The notes under the pieces: generated by a model
What the model was told of the DNA's origin: nothing
Databases searched by the model: none
Seen by the model: only the letters and a program-made list of their open reading frames with translations
Program-made: the position numbers and the translations under genes
Assembly: GCA_007258455.2 (NCBI GenBank)
Contig: VDFB02270651.1
Span: 698,798,217-698,862,216, forward strand
Length of the DNA: 64,000 nt
Direction: 5' to 3'
Origin: Sequoia sempervirens
Taxonomy: Eukaryota > Streptophyta > Pinopsida > Cupressales > Cupressaceae
Shown: positions 24,401-34,899 of the stretch, piece after piece
Position numbering within the stretch: position 1 is the first letter of the stretch
Layout of the letters: the number at the start of each line of letters is the position of its first letter

Positions 24401-24634
24401 TTCTTCCATATTCACCATCTCCACATTTGCATCATCTACATTGATTTCATCATTCATGGCTTCCTCTTCGACATTCTTAGAACTAGATGCTTCCAAATCT
24501 TTCATTTGATGAATCATTTGTCTCCTTTCCCTTTGTCTTTTTGCCTCCTTATCTTTATTTGCTTGAATTTCTTCGGGTGTCATTACCTTCCTACATCTTT
24601 TTCTTTGTCTTTTCTTATCACCCATGGTTACCAA
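21482..24634 (-). pseudogene. Broken intron-containing gene resembling an unclassified DDE-type transposase family
   Basis: From right to left: an open 423-codon frame (24634-23363) with a basic coiled-coil-like start (EIQANKDKEAKRQRERRQM), a long acidic N-rich middle and a basic domain ending KIREPHPKHLLDMT; then, after a TAA and a frameshift, a Cys-rich part (23322-22768: QRISCCCKTHVQFHYYY, CIYGECDRCGNF, CMHESSLDEFG); then VDFAENYTC (22739-22692), WTHCHSSEFEQ (about 22590-22540), FFEVGHG (near 22370), CVKRALAREQLKF (22325 on), and a final exon GHVYVVVAPQGNEEQIEYWL after a 94-bp intron. From memory, related plant and animal proteins have DFAENY, W-[ST]-D-G and F-GHGK-DG-G-KR blocks, which I take to carry the acidic catalytic residues; here the WTDG Asp reads His. 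At least five stops or frameshifts make it a pseudogene. The family role is inferred. Confidence 0.65.
21779..21872 (-). other. Intron in the DDE-like pseudogene
   Basis: On the minus strand the donor is AAG|GTACATTATT and the acceptor is TTTTTGTAG|GACATG. Removal of the 94 bases joins the codons of VLDLVQEG to HVYVVV in one frame, and the joined product matches the remembered family layout better than either reading through or starting at the internal Met. The T-rich tract before the acceptor is normal for plants. Confidence 0.75.
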
Positions 24635-25016
24635 ACCCTCTTTGATGACAAAAACAATAATTCAAGAAACCTATTTTAAAATTGCCACCTCCTTCAAATA
24701 TTCAAATAAAACTATGTACTATGAAGATTATTTTTTCTATAAACTCTGAAGTACAAAATCATCATGAGTACATCCAAAAATTCACTTTTTCCAAATCTTC
24801 TTGTAAAAAGTTCTTGCACTTGATTCCACTTCAGAAAATTTAACTTGCACTTTTACTCTTCCAACAATTTGAATAGAATATGCCCTGCACAAGACAAATT
24901 TGCAATAAAAAACGCAGAAAATGACACTTTCGGTCCGTACTGCAGAAAAAGAATGTTGCAGGAAAATCGTGTTTTAACAGTATTTTTCAAATTAGGAAAA
25001 AATGGCTATTATACAA
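24635..25016. other. Upstream flank of the DDE-like gene
   Basis: No gene. It is ordinary AT-rich sequence up to about 24900, then begins to hold CG-containing words (aaaacgcag, ggtccgtactg, aatcgtg) leading into the palindrome cluster. Confidence 0.4.
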
Positions 25017-25151
25017 ACGCGTACGCGTTATATTTTTAAAACGCGTACGCGTTGCTTTCTGCCAACGGGCAAAACATAACGCGTATGCGTTATGAAACGC
25101 GTACGCGTTTCATTTAAATAACGTATACGCGTTTCTATAACGCATACGCGT
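25017..25151. promoter_or_regulatory. Cluster of six ACGCGTACGCGT-type palindromes
   Basis: Twelve-base palindromes or near-palindromes start at 25017, 25041, 25079, 25097, 25121 and 25140. Three are exactly ACGCGTACGCGT; the others are ACGCGTATGCGT, ACGTATACGCGT and ACGCATACGCGT. Each variant differs by C-to-T type changes, as expected from decay of methylated CpG. The cluster is far richer in CpG than anything nearby. It lies 380-520 bases upstream of the start of the minus-strand DDE-like gene. It could be a set of transposase-binding subterminal repeats or a promoter array; ACGCGT also fits the CGCG-box core bound by plant CAMTA factors. Function is inferred. Confidence 0.85.
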
Positions 25152-25985
25152 TATTTAAAAGTTGATCTCCCAAACCAAATCTAGCCCCGGTTTTAGGCTT
25201 GGGAAAGGCTTGGCAATCTGAGCCTTAGCTTTTGACCTGCAACTAAAAAACTAAGGCAAACTGAAAAAAAATGTCCAACTTTGACAACATAGATGATGAA
25301 CTTTTTTTCTGAATTAGTCTATAAAATTAAAACCCATTAGAGAACACAATGTCTAATTTCTAGATATATAATTTTTGTTAAAATTGGATTAAGTTTGTTA
25401 TTTTTTAATTAATTTCTAAGCAAACTAGGCCTTAAACTTGAAAGATCAGGTTTTTTTGGTTTTTTAATAACTTTGTATTGGTTAAGTTTCTTGTAAAAAA
25501 AATTATATGGTCCCAAACTTCAGACAATTCTCTACACAATGAAAAAAAAAAGAGTCAAAAAATGTTTTGTTTAGGTCCAATTATGTTGTCCGTACACGTT
25601 GATTTGAAAAAACATCAATTAAGGCCAATAAAAAATTAATTAAAAAAAATATATTCAACCAAAAATTATAAAAAAAAATCCAGCCAAAACTTCATGTTGT
25701 TAGCTCTCTTTTCCTAAAAGGAATTAGCAAAATAATTTTATTTGGGTCAAAAAGCATTGTCCGTACACCTGCTTGGTATGGTTAAAAAACAGGGACTTTA
25801 AAAAGTGGTTTTTATAGATCTTTATCAAAATTTAATTTCTATTAAATGGGTATTTTAATAATTTACATATTTGGAAACTAGATTCAAAATTATAAATTTT
25901 ATATTACTGAATTTTTTTAGATTCATTGTGGAAGTGCCTCAAATTTTCAGTCCAAGTGTGACAAATTCTGAAAAACAGCAAAAAC
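25152..25985. other. No gene seen
   Basis: AT-rich. The word TTGTCCGTACAC occurs twice (25586 and 25757) in similar surroundings, so a diverged repeat of about 170 bp may be present. No ends of a mobile element are recognised. Confidence 0.4.
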
Positions 25986-26162
25986 ATTTCCACTTTTTGA
26001 GTTTTTTGTGTACCCAACTTCTTGCATCAACCCAACCTTATGACCATACTTATTGCAAATGAAATAATAACCAAAAAATTCATTATTGAACCTATTTGTG
26101 GAGATTCATCTTACATGATGAGATATTTATTTAGGTTTGATATTAGCTCCCTAGCTTCCAAA
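25986..26162 (-). pseudogene. Copia gag fragment left of the inserted non-autonomous element
   Basis: On the minus strand, right after the insertion site, comes a leucine-rich coiled-coil stretch (EARELISNLNKYLI), then FICNKYGHKV in another frame, which fits the second half of a copia CCHC zinc knuckle. This continues the gag sequence (ILLLQKELEKDM) that ends at 30886. The fragment has stops and frameshifts. Confidence 0.55.
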
Positions 26163-26167
26163 CATAT

Positions 26168-28224
26168 TGGTGCAGGAGCACCTAGAACATGTAATGCCTT
26201 CAAAAGGCTAAGTTGTCAAATTTGTGTGTTCAAGTATAAAATCAAGTGTCAAGGCTATGTAATTATCAATTTGAGTATATTTAAATCATGTAATTGGTCC
26301 TTAGGTGGTCACATAAGTATTTTTTCAAAATATTGTTAAAAGGTGGGAAAGGTTGTCATAATGTAAAAATACAAAAAATAGCACAATATTAGGAATGCAA
26401 AGGGTTATGAGGTATTTTAAGAGGTTTTCACTGATGGAAAGTCAGTTACTTAGTTGGAAAAAGTTATAAAAGGAATTGAAGGTCGTGGGAGAAATTAATT
26501 ATTGTATTCTTGTAATCAAATTTTTGAAATAAAGGCTCTCTTCTACAAAATTATGAGTTTTTCTTCTTTTACCAGTCCCTATATAGACTATACTGAGGTC
26601 TAGGGTTTATTAATTTGTTTTTTCTTTATGAGGAAGTGAATCACTCATCATCTTGAAGTGTTTTGAAGTAGATCCATTCAGTTTGGAGGATTTTGAAACT
26701 AGAATTTGTTAAACCCTCAAAACAGGGTTTGGCAGTCCTTTAAGGAACAAGACCTCCATCTTATTGAAGTAGGCATAATAGGTCGATGGGATGGATTGAA
26801 ATAGGTGTATTTTATTGTGTTTATTATTCTTGTGTGGTGGTAGGATAGTAGGAGCTAAAGGTGCAAGAATATGTTGTTGATTTAAGCCAATTTCTAAGTT
26901 TTTCCACTCAAGAATGAAGGATACAAGTAGGGCATTGAAGAAACAACACATGCATGGACTTGGAATGAATTCAAAATATTTTTAAGACATATTAAAGCCT
27001 ATTCCAACTGATGGCCAGAGGTCTAGAGGTTTGTAAGTGAGTTATTTAGGAAACCCTCATTGTTTTGGTGACTTTTCACCATATAAAGAAGGGTTTGATG
27101 GTTCAAAGTGTTTTTAAACATTTCAATCCTTAAAGTTGATTGAATCTTGAGTTTTTTAGCATGTATGATGACTGTTTGAGGTTTATTGGTGTTTTGGTGG
27201 AGATTTATATGAGCACTTCCTTTGCAAAATAGGCCTACTTTAGTAGCCTTTTAGCAACGTACAGTGTAAGAAATTGATGATTTCTTTGAAGCAATTTTTT
27301 CAAAGCTTATGTTATGTTATTGTTGACTAAAAAGGGCCTCTAAATTAGTGTTAAGATGTTTCACATGTTTTGTTCTAGATATGTATACACCCAATTCAAG
27401 GGTTTGCTAAACACTAAAAGAATATGTCATTATGGGGTCAAAATAGTAAATTTGTATGTACAGTGAAATGAGTGATCATAAATACTTGAATCTTGTTTAA
27501 TGGATGAAGTATAGTTGTATTTATGCTTGAATAAGGTTGTGAAGGTAGATTTTGCAAGTAATGGTGTTTTGGTCATGTGTGTTCAATATGTGACAATGGT
27601 GTTTTGATTGCAGAATAGGAAAATCTGAAGTTTCCTTACTGATGTATTGAATTGTTTCAATCAAACATAATGAGCCTTGTGTATTGGAGGATTGATAACA
27701 AGTGGGTGGCAAGAAGGATTAGATTGTTTTTATTTTTCCTTGTAAAGTAAGTGGCTAAGGTGAGTGAATTGGTGCATGTTAGACTGTTAAAATGGTAGAT
27801 TTTGATAATACAGTGCTTTGTGAATATGACAAGGTTCATTTTAGTCAAAGATATGATGTATATAGTGATTTGATGGTCTACTAATGGCTAATAGAAAAGA
27901 TGCATGGTTTAGTTGTCTTATTTCCTTGGAGAATGAGTATATTGGTGATTTCTTGATATACTATGATGTGGTTTGTTGAGTTTGAGAACTTGATGAATCT
28001 TGTAAAGATGCTAATGAGCATGGTGGATGAGGGGATTGTTTTCTAAGGTCCTAATCTGAGTTTGTTTAATTTTAATCAATTTGATAATGGAATAGAATAA
28101 GGTTTTAGTATTGATTTGTTGTCTTGAAGTTTTGTAGAATTGAAGAATCATAAGAAGTTGTATGAGAGTTTGAGGAAAAATAAAGTGAATTAAGAATTTG
28201 ATCTTCTCTTGATGCTCTCCATCA
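26168..28224 (+). repeat. 5' LTR of the non-autonomous element
   Basis: 2057 bp, TG...CA. It contains a TATA box at 26465-26473 and AATAAA-like GAAATAAAGG near 26528, so U3 is about 0.3 kb and most of the LTR is U5-like. Short open frames inside it are not conserved as frames between the two LTRs. Confidence 0.93.
26465..26473 (+). promoter_or_regulatory. TATA box of the non-autonomous element's LTR
   Basis: TATAAAAGG is a strong plant TATA match and is kept in the second LTR (29122-29130). Transcription would start about 30 bases downstream. Confidence 0.65.
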
Positions 28225-28825
28225 AATTGGTATCAAATCCTGAAGATTCTTTAGGAAAGTTGTTTATGATTAAGTTGTTGCTGATAGATTCTTATCCATC
28301 TAAGCTACATTGAGAAAGTACAAGAGACTTGGGAGAGTAAGAGGAGACACCTAGGTGAGGCAAGTTGAGTTGTGTTGTAGTTAAAACCTGATGGATTCCT
28401 TTCTGAAGCACTGAAGAGTTGCATCCTTGATGAAGGATACTCCACTGATGGGAGTAGTAGAAGATGAATATGGAAGGTTATTGAGAAGGTCAAGAAGAGT
28501 ATGCAAGGACCATCCTATGTCCTTGGTTGAACAAAGAGTTGGTGAAAAGATGAAAAGGATAGTCCTATGTCCTTTTGAAAGAGGAAATAGTTTGTGAACC
28601 TGATGACAGAGGAAAAAATGAAGATAGAGATGAAGGAGAAAAAGATGACAAGAGAAGGCAAGGTAAAGTGAAGACAAGAGATGACAAGAGATGAAGAAAA
28701 GGAAAAGAAAAATGAAGATGAAGAGGACAAAGACCATGGAAGATTTGATTTTTTTTTGCAGGTACAAGTGAAGATGATGCAACATGTTTCAAAGGGACTT
28801 GGAAAGATTCAGTTGGTTGGTTGTA
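28225..28825 (+). other. Interior of the non-autonomous element
   Basis: Begins with the primer site and then a 'gaggagacacctaggtgagg' region that may be the packaging signal. About 28600-28740 is almost pure A/G on the plus strand ('gatgaaggagaaaaagatga' and similar), followed by a T9 run. No conserved protein domain in any frame. Confidence 0.7.
28228..28240 (+). other. Primer binding site of the non-autonomous element
   Basis: TGGTATCAAATCC starts three bases after the LTR. The first eight bases match the initiator-Met tRNA type; the rest differ. Confidence 0.75.
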
Positions 28826-30880
28826 TGGTGCAGGAGAACCTAGAACATGTAATGCCTTCAAAAGTCTAAGTTGTCAATGTGTGTGTTCAAGTCTAAAATC
28901 AAGTGTCAAGGCTATGTAATGATCAATTTGAGTGTATTCCAATCATGTAATTGGTCCTTAGGTGGTCACATAAGTAGTTTTTCAAAATATTGTTAAAAGG
29001 TGGGAAAGGTTGTCATGATGTAAAATACAAAAAAGAGCACAATATTAGGAATGCAAAGGGTTATGAGGTAGTTTAAGAGGTTTGCACCAATGGAAATTCA
29101 GTTACTCAATTAGAAAAAAGTTATAAAAGGAATTGAAGGGTGTGGGAGAAATTAATTATTGTATTCTTGTAATCAAATTTTTGAAATAAAGGCTCTCTTC
29201 TACAAACTTCTAAGTTTTTCCTCTTTTACCAGTCTCTGTATGGACTGTACTGAGGTCTAGGGTTTATTAAATTTTTTTTCTTTATGAGGCAGTGAATCAC
29301 TCATCATCTTGAATTTTTTTGAAGTATATCCATTCAGTTTGGAGGATTTTGAAACTAGAATTTGTTAAACCCTCAAAATAGGGTTTGAGAGTCCTTTAAG
29401 GAACAAGACCTCCATCCCATCGAAGTAGGAATAATAGGTCAATGGTATGGATTGAAATAGGTGTATTTTATTTTGTTTAGTGTTCTTGTGTTGTGGTAGG
29501 ATAGTAGGAGATGAAGGTGCAAGAATATGTTGTTGATTTAAGCCAATTTCCGAGTTTGCCCACTCAAGAATGAAGGATACAAGTAGGGCATTGAGGAAAC
29601 AACACACACATGGACTTGGAAATGAATTCAAAAGCTTTTGTAGACATATTAAAGTCTGTTCCAACTAATGGATGGAGGTTTGGATGTTTGTAAGTGAGTT
29701 ATTCAGGAAACCCTCATTGTTTTGGTGACTTTTCACCCTATAAACAAGGGTTTGATGGTTCAGGGTGCTTTTAAGCCTTTCAATCCTTAAAGTTGATTGA
29801 ATCTGGAGTTTTGTGGCATGTATGGTGAATTTTTGAGGTTTATTGGTGTTTTGGTGGAGATTTATGAGCACTTCCTTTGCAAAATAGGCCTACTTTAGTA
29901 GCCTTTTGGTAGTGTATAGTGTAAGAAACTAATGATTTCTTTGAAGTAGGTTGTTGAAATCTTATGTTATGTTATTGTTGACTAAAAAGGGCCTCTAAAT
30001 TAGTGTTAATATATTTCACATGTTTTGTTCTAGATATGTATACACCCAATTCAAGGGTTTGTTAACCACTAAAGGAATATGGCATTATGGGGTCAAAATA
30101 GTAAATTTGTATGTACAGTGAAATGAGTGGTCATAAATTCTTGAATCTTGTTTTATGGATGAAGTATAGTTGTATTTATGCTTGAATGAGGTTGTGAAGG
30201 TAGAGTTTGGAAGTAATGTTGTTTTGGTCATGTGCATTCAATATGTGACAATGGTGTCTTAACTACAGAGTAGGCAAATCTGAAGTTTCCTTACCATTGA
30301 TGTATTGAATTGTTTAAATCAAACATAATGAACCTTGTGTATTGAAGGACTAATAAAAATTTGGTGGCAAGAAGGATTGAATTTTTGTTATTTTTCCTTG
30401 TAAATTGATTTGCTAAGGTGAGTGAATTGGTTCATGTTAGACTGTTAAAATGGTAGATTTTGATAATACAATGCTTTGTGAATATGACAAGGTTCATTTC
30501 AGTCAAAGATATGATGTATACAATTATTTTATGGTATGATAATGGCTAATATCAAAGATGCATGGTTTAGTTGTCTTATTGCCTTGGAGAATGAGCATAT
30601 TGGTGATTGCTTGATATACTATGACGTGGTTTGCTGAGTTTGAGAACTTGATGAATCTTGTAAAGATGCTAATGAGCATGGTGGATGAGTGGATTGTTTT
30701 CTAAGGTCATGATTTGTGTTTGTTTGATTTTAATCAATTTTATAATGGAATAGAATATGGTTTTAGTATTGACTTGTTGTCTTGAAGTTTTGTAGAAATT
30801 AAGAATCAAAAGAAGTTGTATGAGTTTGAGGAAAAAGAAAGTGAATTAAGAATTTGATCTTCTCCTGAAGCTCTGCACCA
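28826..30880 (+). repeat. 3' LTR of the non-autonomous element
   Basis: 2055 bp copy of 26168-28224. It keeps the TATA box at 29122-29130. Confidence 0.93.
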
Positions 30881-30885
30881 CATAT

Positions 30886-32006
30886 CTTTCTCTAATTCCT
30901 TTTGTAGTAAAAGGATCTCCTCAATTTTTTTGCATTCACTTATCTTGGCTTCAATTAAGGCACTTTTCCTTTTGTTCTCTTTCCTTGCACATTACAAATA
31001 TTCAAGATCAAAGGCAAGTTCACCTTTAAAATCAACTTCACCTTCTTCTTCATCCATAGTTTTTCTTTAACTTCTAGAGATCACTATGGCCATAAATAGG
31101 GATTCATATCCATCATCATCTAATGTGTAGTGATCTCCTTCATCTAAGGAGCAATTTTCTTCTTTAGAGAGAAGATTCCTCTTGAAATTGTTTCTCTTGA
31201 AACCCTTGTTGCTATTTTCATTTTCTCCAAAGGGAGATTTAGAAGCATAATGAGCAATTCTTCCATAATTAAAAAATTTGAATGGTAATTTACCTTTGTA
31301 CTACCTCACCTTTTCTTTAGCTTTCTCACAAAGTTTGCTTCTTCTTCCTTAGAATCACTGTGTGAACATATGCTTCTTCTTTCTTCACAACTTTGAATGC
31401 AGATTCACTTTTGTGTGTACCTTGAAATTCATTCCTTGTCTTATAGGCTATGAGGGATCCAAACAACCCCTCCATGGTAATATTTGTCAAATCCTCATCT
31501 TCTTCAATTATAGAAACTTTTGAGTTAAAATATTGAGGGAAAGTTCTCAGAATTTTCTTCACAACCATAGAGTCATTTATGTCCTCTCCAAGACCTCTTA
31601 TTCCATTCATAGGTTCATCTGCCTAGAGCAGATAGATGGATATTTTCTAGATTCCTCTTTCATTTTTAGAATCTCAAACAATGTTCTATAGGATTGAAAC
31701 TTTGCTTGCTTCACATTGTCATTTCCTTGACAGAGATTCTTTCAAGCTTATCCCATATCACTAGCTTAACAAATTCAAAATTTTCTAACCCACTTAGGAT
31801 ATAATTACTCACTTTAGAATTATTTTCATGAGCCTTCTTTGCATTAGGATCAGTAATAGGATGAACATGTTTAGTGTAATCATCCTTGGCGAATCTTCAA
31901 ACATCATAACCTAGCGAGGAGAGATAGAATCCATCCTCACACTCTAGAAGGTATAGTTGTTCCCATGAAAATGTGGTACCTTAGAAGAGGACTCCTTTTG
32001 AGCCAT
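30886..32006 (-). pseudogene. Copia-type gag (UBN2-like), interrupted
   Basis: Starts at 32006 with MAQKESSSKVPHFHGNNYTF, a typical copia gag opening, then meets an in-frame stop where Trp is expected. The open part 31610-31326 encodes DSMVVKKILRTFPQYFNSKV and EDLTNITMEGLFGSLIAYKT, the core of the UBN2/copia gag family. Near 31050-30890 it continues as acidic and Leu/Lys-rich coiled-coil sequence (MDEEEGEVDFKGELAFDLEY) up to the insertion point of the LTR element. Several stops and frameshifts make it inactive. Copia gag forms the virus-like particle. Confidence 0.85.
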
Positions 32007-32058
32007 GTGTTCTAAACTGATATCTACCTTCAATTGTTAGGCTACACCAAGGAACTCA

Positions 32059-32070
32059 AATATGATACCA
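32059..32070 (-). other. Primer binding site of the copia element
   Basis: On the minus strand TGGTATCATATT, matching the initiator-Met tRNA type for eight bases, two bases from the LTR end and about 50 bases ahead of the gag start. Confidence 0.75.
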
Positions 32071-32072
32071 AT

Positions 32073-33300
32073 TGTTAGAACACACAGATATAATGAGAGG
32101 GGGTGATCAGTATATCCTTCAATTTAATCCAATTCAAATTTTTCAATCAAAACTTATTACTATATTAACCAAATAAAAAATTCAAAGCACAAACACAAAA
32201 CCACAACACTTGATTTATGTGGAAAATCCTACAAGGAAAAAACCATGGTGATAAATTTTCTTGGAGCTATTTTCCAAATCTAGCCTTATAAAAATGAAAA
32301 AATATTTACAACTAAGTTTATGGATTCAACCAAAATAATTTTACAACTCTTATAAAAAAGAGGCTACAACCTCATAATACAACGCTTGATGAATTAGATA
32401 CACAATTGCCTCTGTAACACTCCACTACCTCTAGCTCACTACCTTCAGTGCTTCACATACACTCCTTTTCTTTCAACTCACTACCTCCAACATTCACTTA
32501 CATACTTTTTTCAACTCACTACCTTCAACACTGCACCTAGACTCTTTTTATTTCAGCTCACTACCTCTAGTATACATCAAACACTTATCTACACATTTAC
32601 ACTCATTCCTACATATTAAATGTATTGATTTCAACATTTACATTGAACACACAACACACTTCACTTACTACCTTGATCACACACTTGATAGATTCCATTT
32701 TTATCCCTACAAATTTCAAAAAAATTCTCCTTATTAGCCAAACTAAAATGTATAAACATGCAACATGAAATATCCATCATGAGTTAGCTCCAAAACATCT
32801 ATGAGAAAGTGAAACTCTATGTGTCCCAAGCTAGGAGATAAGCAGGATATATTTTACATCTACACACAATCCCATGTTGGTGCATGCCACAAAAACTCAA
32901 CGCAAACAACTTAATGTACCAAGTTAGCCCAAAAAACACTTAACCCACACAATATTAACTCCAAACTAGAATAAGTACTGAAGAGATTAGGTAACATCAT
33001 GTGGATAACATCACAAGCATCAAATGATATTTAAAAACATTTTTATGTCCTCCTTTCATAACTTCATGCAACATTATGTTGACCAGTGCAAGAAAACAGA
33101 CACAAAACTAGTATCTCTTGCAAACCTAAACAACATAGTTTTGAGATCGAACATTCAGAACTCAACATGTTGTACACCTCCAAAACTGATTTACTTGAAG
33201 GGAGATAACAAATAGACATTCTAAACTCATCCTCCAAACTACAAGACCATAAAAAAAACTGCAAAGAAATTCGTAACATTTCTCTAAACCTTCCATGATT
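32073..33300 (-). repeat. 5' LTR of the copia element (outer end unknown)
   Basis: The LTR ends ...TCTAACA at 32073 on the minus strand. Inside it, at 32433-32600, four units of about 40 bp each begin ARCTCACTACCT (32433, 32475, 32513, 32555). The outer end was not found because no second LTR or target duplication is in view; 33300 is only a rough limit. Confidence 0.5.
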
Positions 33301-34899
33301 ACAACAACACAATCTCCAAATTGCTAACTAGGGCCACCTCTATAGTAAATTCTATTTTATAAACATAAGAACACACATGTTTCACACTCGATTATGTCTA
33401 TCTTGCAAATGGTAGGACCATATCTTTAAATACAAAGGATTGTGAAGCATTCTTTGGAGCTTTTTAGTGCAAATTCTTGAGACATTGACTGTAAGAGATA
33501 ATTTTATACATTTTACATAAAAAAAAAATGAATACCACATTCAAAGCAACATTCAATTATACATGAGCAATAGGAAATATATAAAAAAATTTGTAGCAAC
33601 TCATGACATCCAACATCATACATAATACTTCTAATCAATATATTGATTGCAACATATGCAACCATCCACACCCTACCACACTGTTGACATCAAAGAGAAC
33701 ACCATCAACAACCTCCATTTTATTGGCATCAATGAAAGTTCACCTACAACATACTTGCAAGAAATTCAGGTGTGGTCATGTGTGGAAAAATTTAGGTGTC
33801 TACGGTATTTTTTATTCAAAAATTAAAGTATACTTGTTATGTGTTTGTGGTGAATTTTTTTCTCAAAATGGTTTCTTTATGTGCATCTAGTGTTATATAT
33901 TCAAATTTTATGGTTTTTTGATTTTTTATGTGTTGATTTATATTTCCATACATTCTCTTAATTCTTAATCAAATGGTTGTATAAATAAATTTTATATTTG
34001 CATACTCTTTTGAGAAGTTTCTATTTGTAGTTGTGTACCCTATTTTACAACAATCTATGAGTAGATATGGCTTACACAATGAAAGAAACTAAAATTTTCA
34101 CTTTTCTTATGTTAAGATGAGGCAAAGAAGGCTTAATTTAAAATATTTGAAAATGGAATTTGAGTATGAAAATATAATAGGTGGAAAACCCTAGCAATAA
34201 ATAAGTTACATTTGAATTTAGTGGTGGAAAATTAAAAGGTCAAGGCCGACTACTTGTGTGTGTAAGAGTGGAAAATTACCTTGAAACCTAATTAAGCTTA
34301 ATTTCTTATGAAAGATTAAGGTTAAAGGGGTTCATCTCATGGTAGGTAGAAACATTAAAATTTAATTCAATAAAATAGATCTTAAGAATGATAAAGAGGA
34401 GATTTTGGATATAGGTTAGGCCTAGGAACAACATTTAAAGGTTTAATAAAATAAAAATGGAAGAAATAAAATAAAGAATATGGGAACATGAAAGAGGTGA
34501 CAACTTTTGAAAAAGGAAACAAAGGGGAACACCAAACAAAGTCACAAGAAAAAAGAAGGAAAATGGGACATAAATGACTAAAGGAAGCCTGGCTTGGAAC
34601 AAGGGGTCAAAACAACATGAAAATACAAAGACAAAGATAAGATAAATGGACATAAAAATGTAATAAAAAAGTAATAGAGAATGCATTTTTTGTACTATAG
34701 TAGGAAAAGGTAATGAAGCATCAATAGTGCCTACATGAGAGGCTAATAAAATATAATCAATATGTATTCCATCATCTAGAAGATATCAATGTGAAAGACT
34801 ATCATGAATATCCATAAGGATAACATGAGATGTTGAAGGGTGGTCATCATAAAATGAAAACTTATGTATAAAAGAAGGTAAATAATTGAAAGTGTATCT
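33301..34899. other. No gene seen; may include the left part of an LTR
   Basis: AT-rich, with short open frames lacking resemblance. The LTR of element D extends leftwards into this stretch by an unknown amount. Confidence 0.35.

Larger units (their letters stand above)
26168..30880 (+). mobile_element. Complete non-autonomous LTR retrotransposon with 2-kb LTRs and 0.6-kb interior
   Basis: Two direct repeats of 2057 and 2055 bp start TGGTGCAGGAG and end CA. The 5-bp target repeat CATAT flanks the whole at 26163-26167 and 30881-30885. A primer site follows the first LTR directly. The 601-bp interior has no gag or pol. By size it falls between TRIMs (short LTRs) and LARDs (long interior); long LTRs with a tiny interior are uncommon. 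It must borrow enzymes from another element. In the first 100 bp the LTRs differ at about 6 sites, so the insertion is not recent. Orientation is set by the primer site. Confidence 0.93.

Noticed and set aside
24306..24509. 67-codon plus-strand frame
   Set aside because: It is the shadow of the acidic, Asn/Glu-rich part of the minus-strand DDE-like gene.
25017..25151. CRISPR-like array at the palindrome cluster
   Set aside because: The units are palindromes with irregular, AT-rich, non-unique spacing in a plant genome; nothing else fits CRISPR.
28381..28861. Overlapping Ser/Phe/Leu-rich minus-strand frames with apparent membrane segments
   Set aside because: They are the complement of the purine-rich tract in the non-autonomous element; three frames are open at once, which shows a composition effect.
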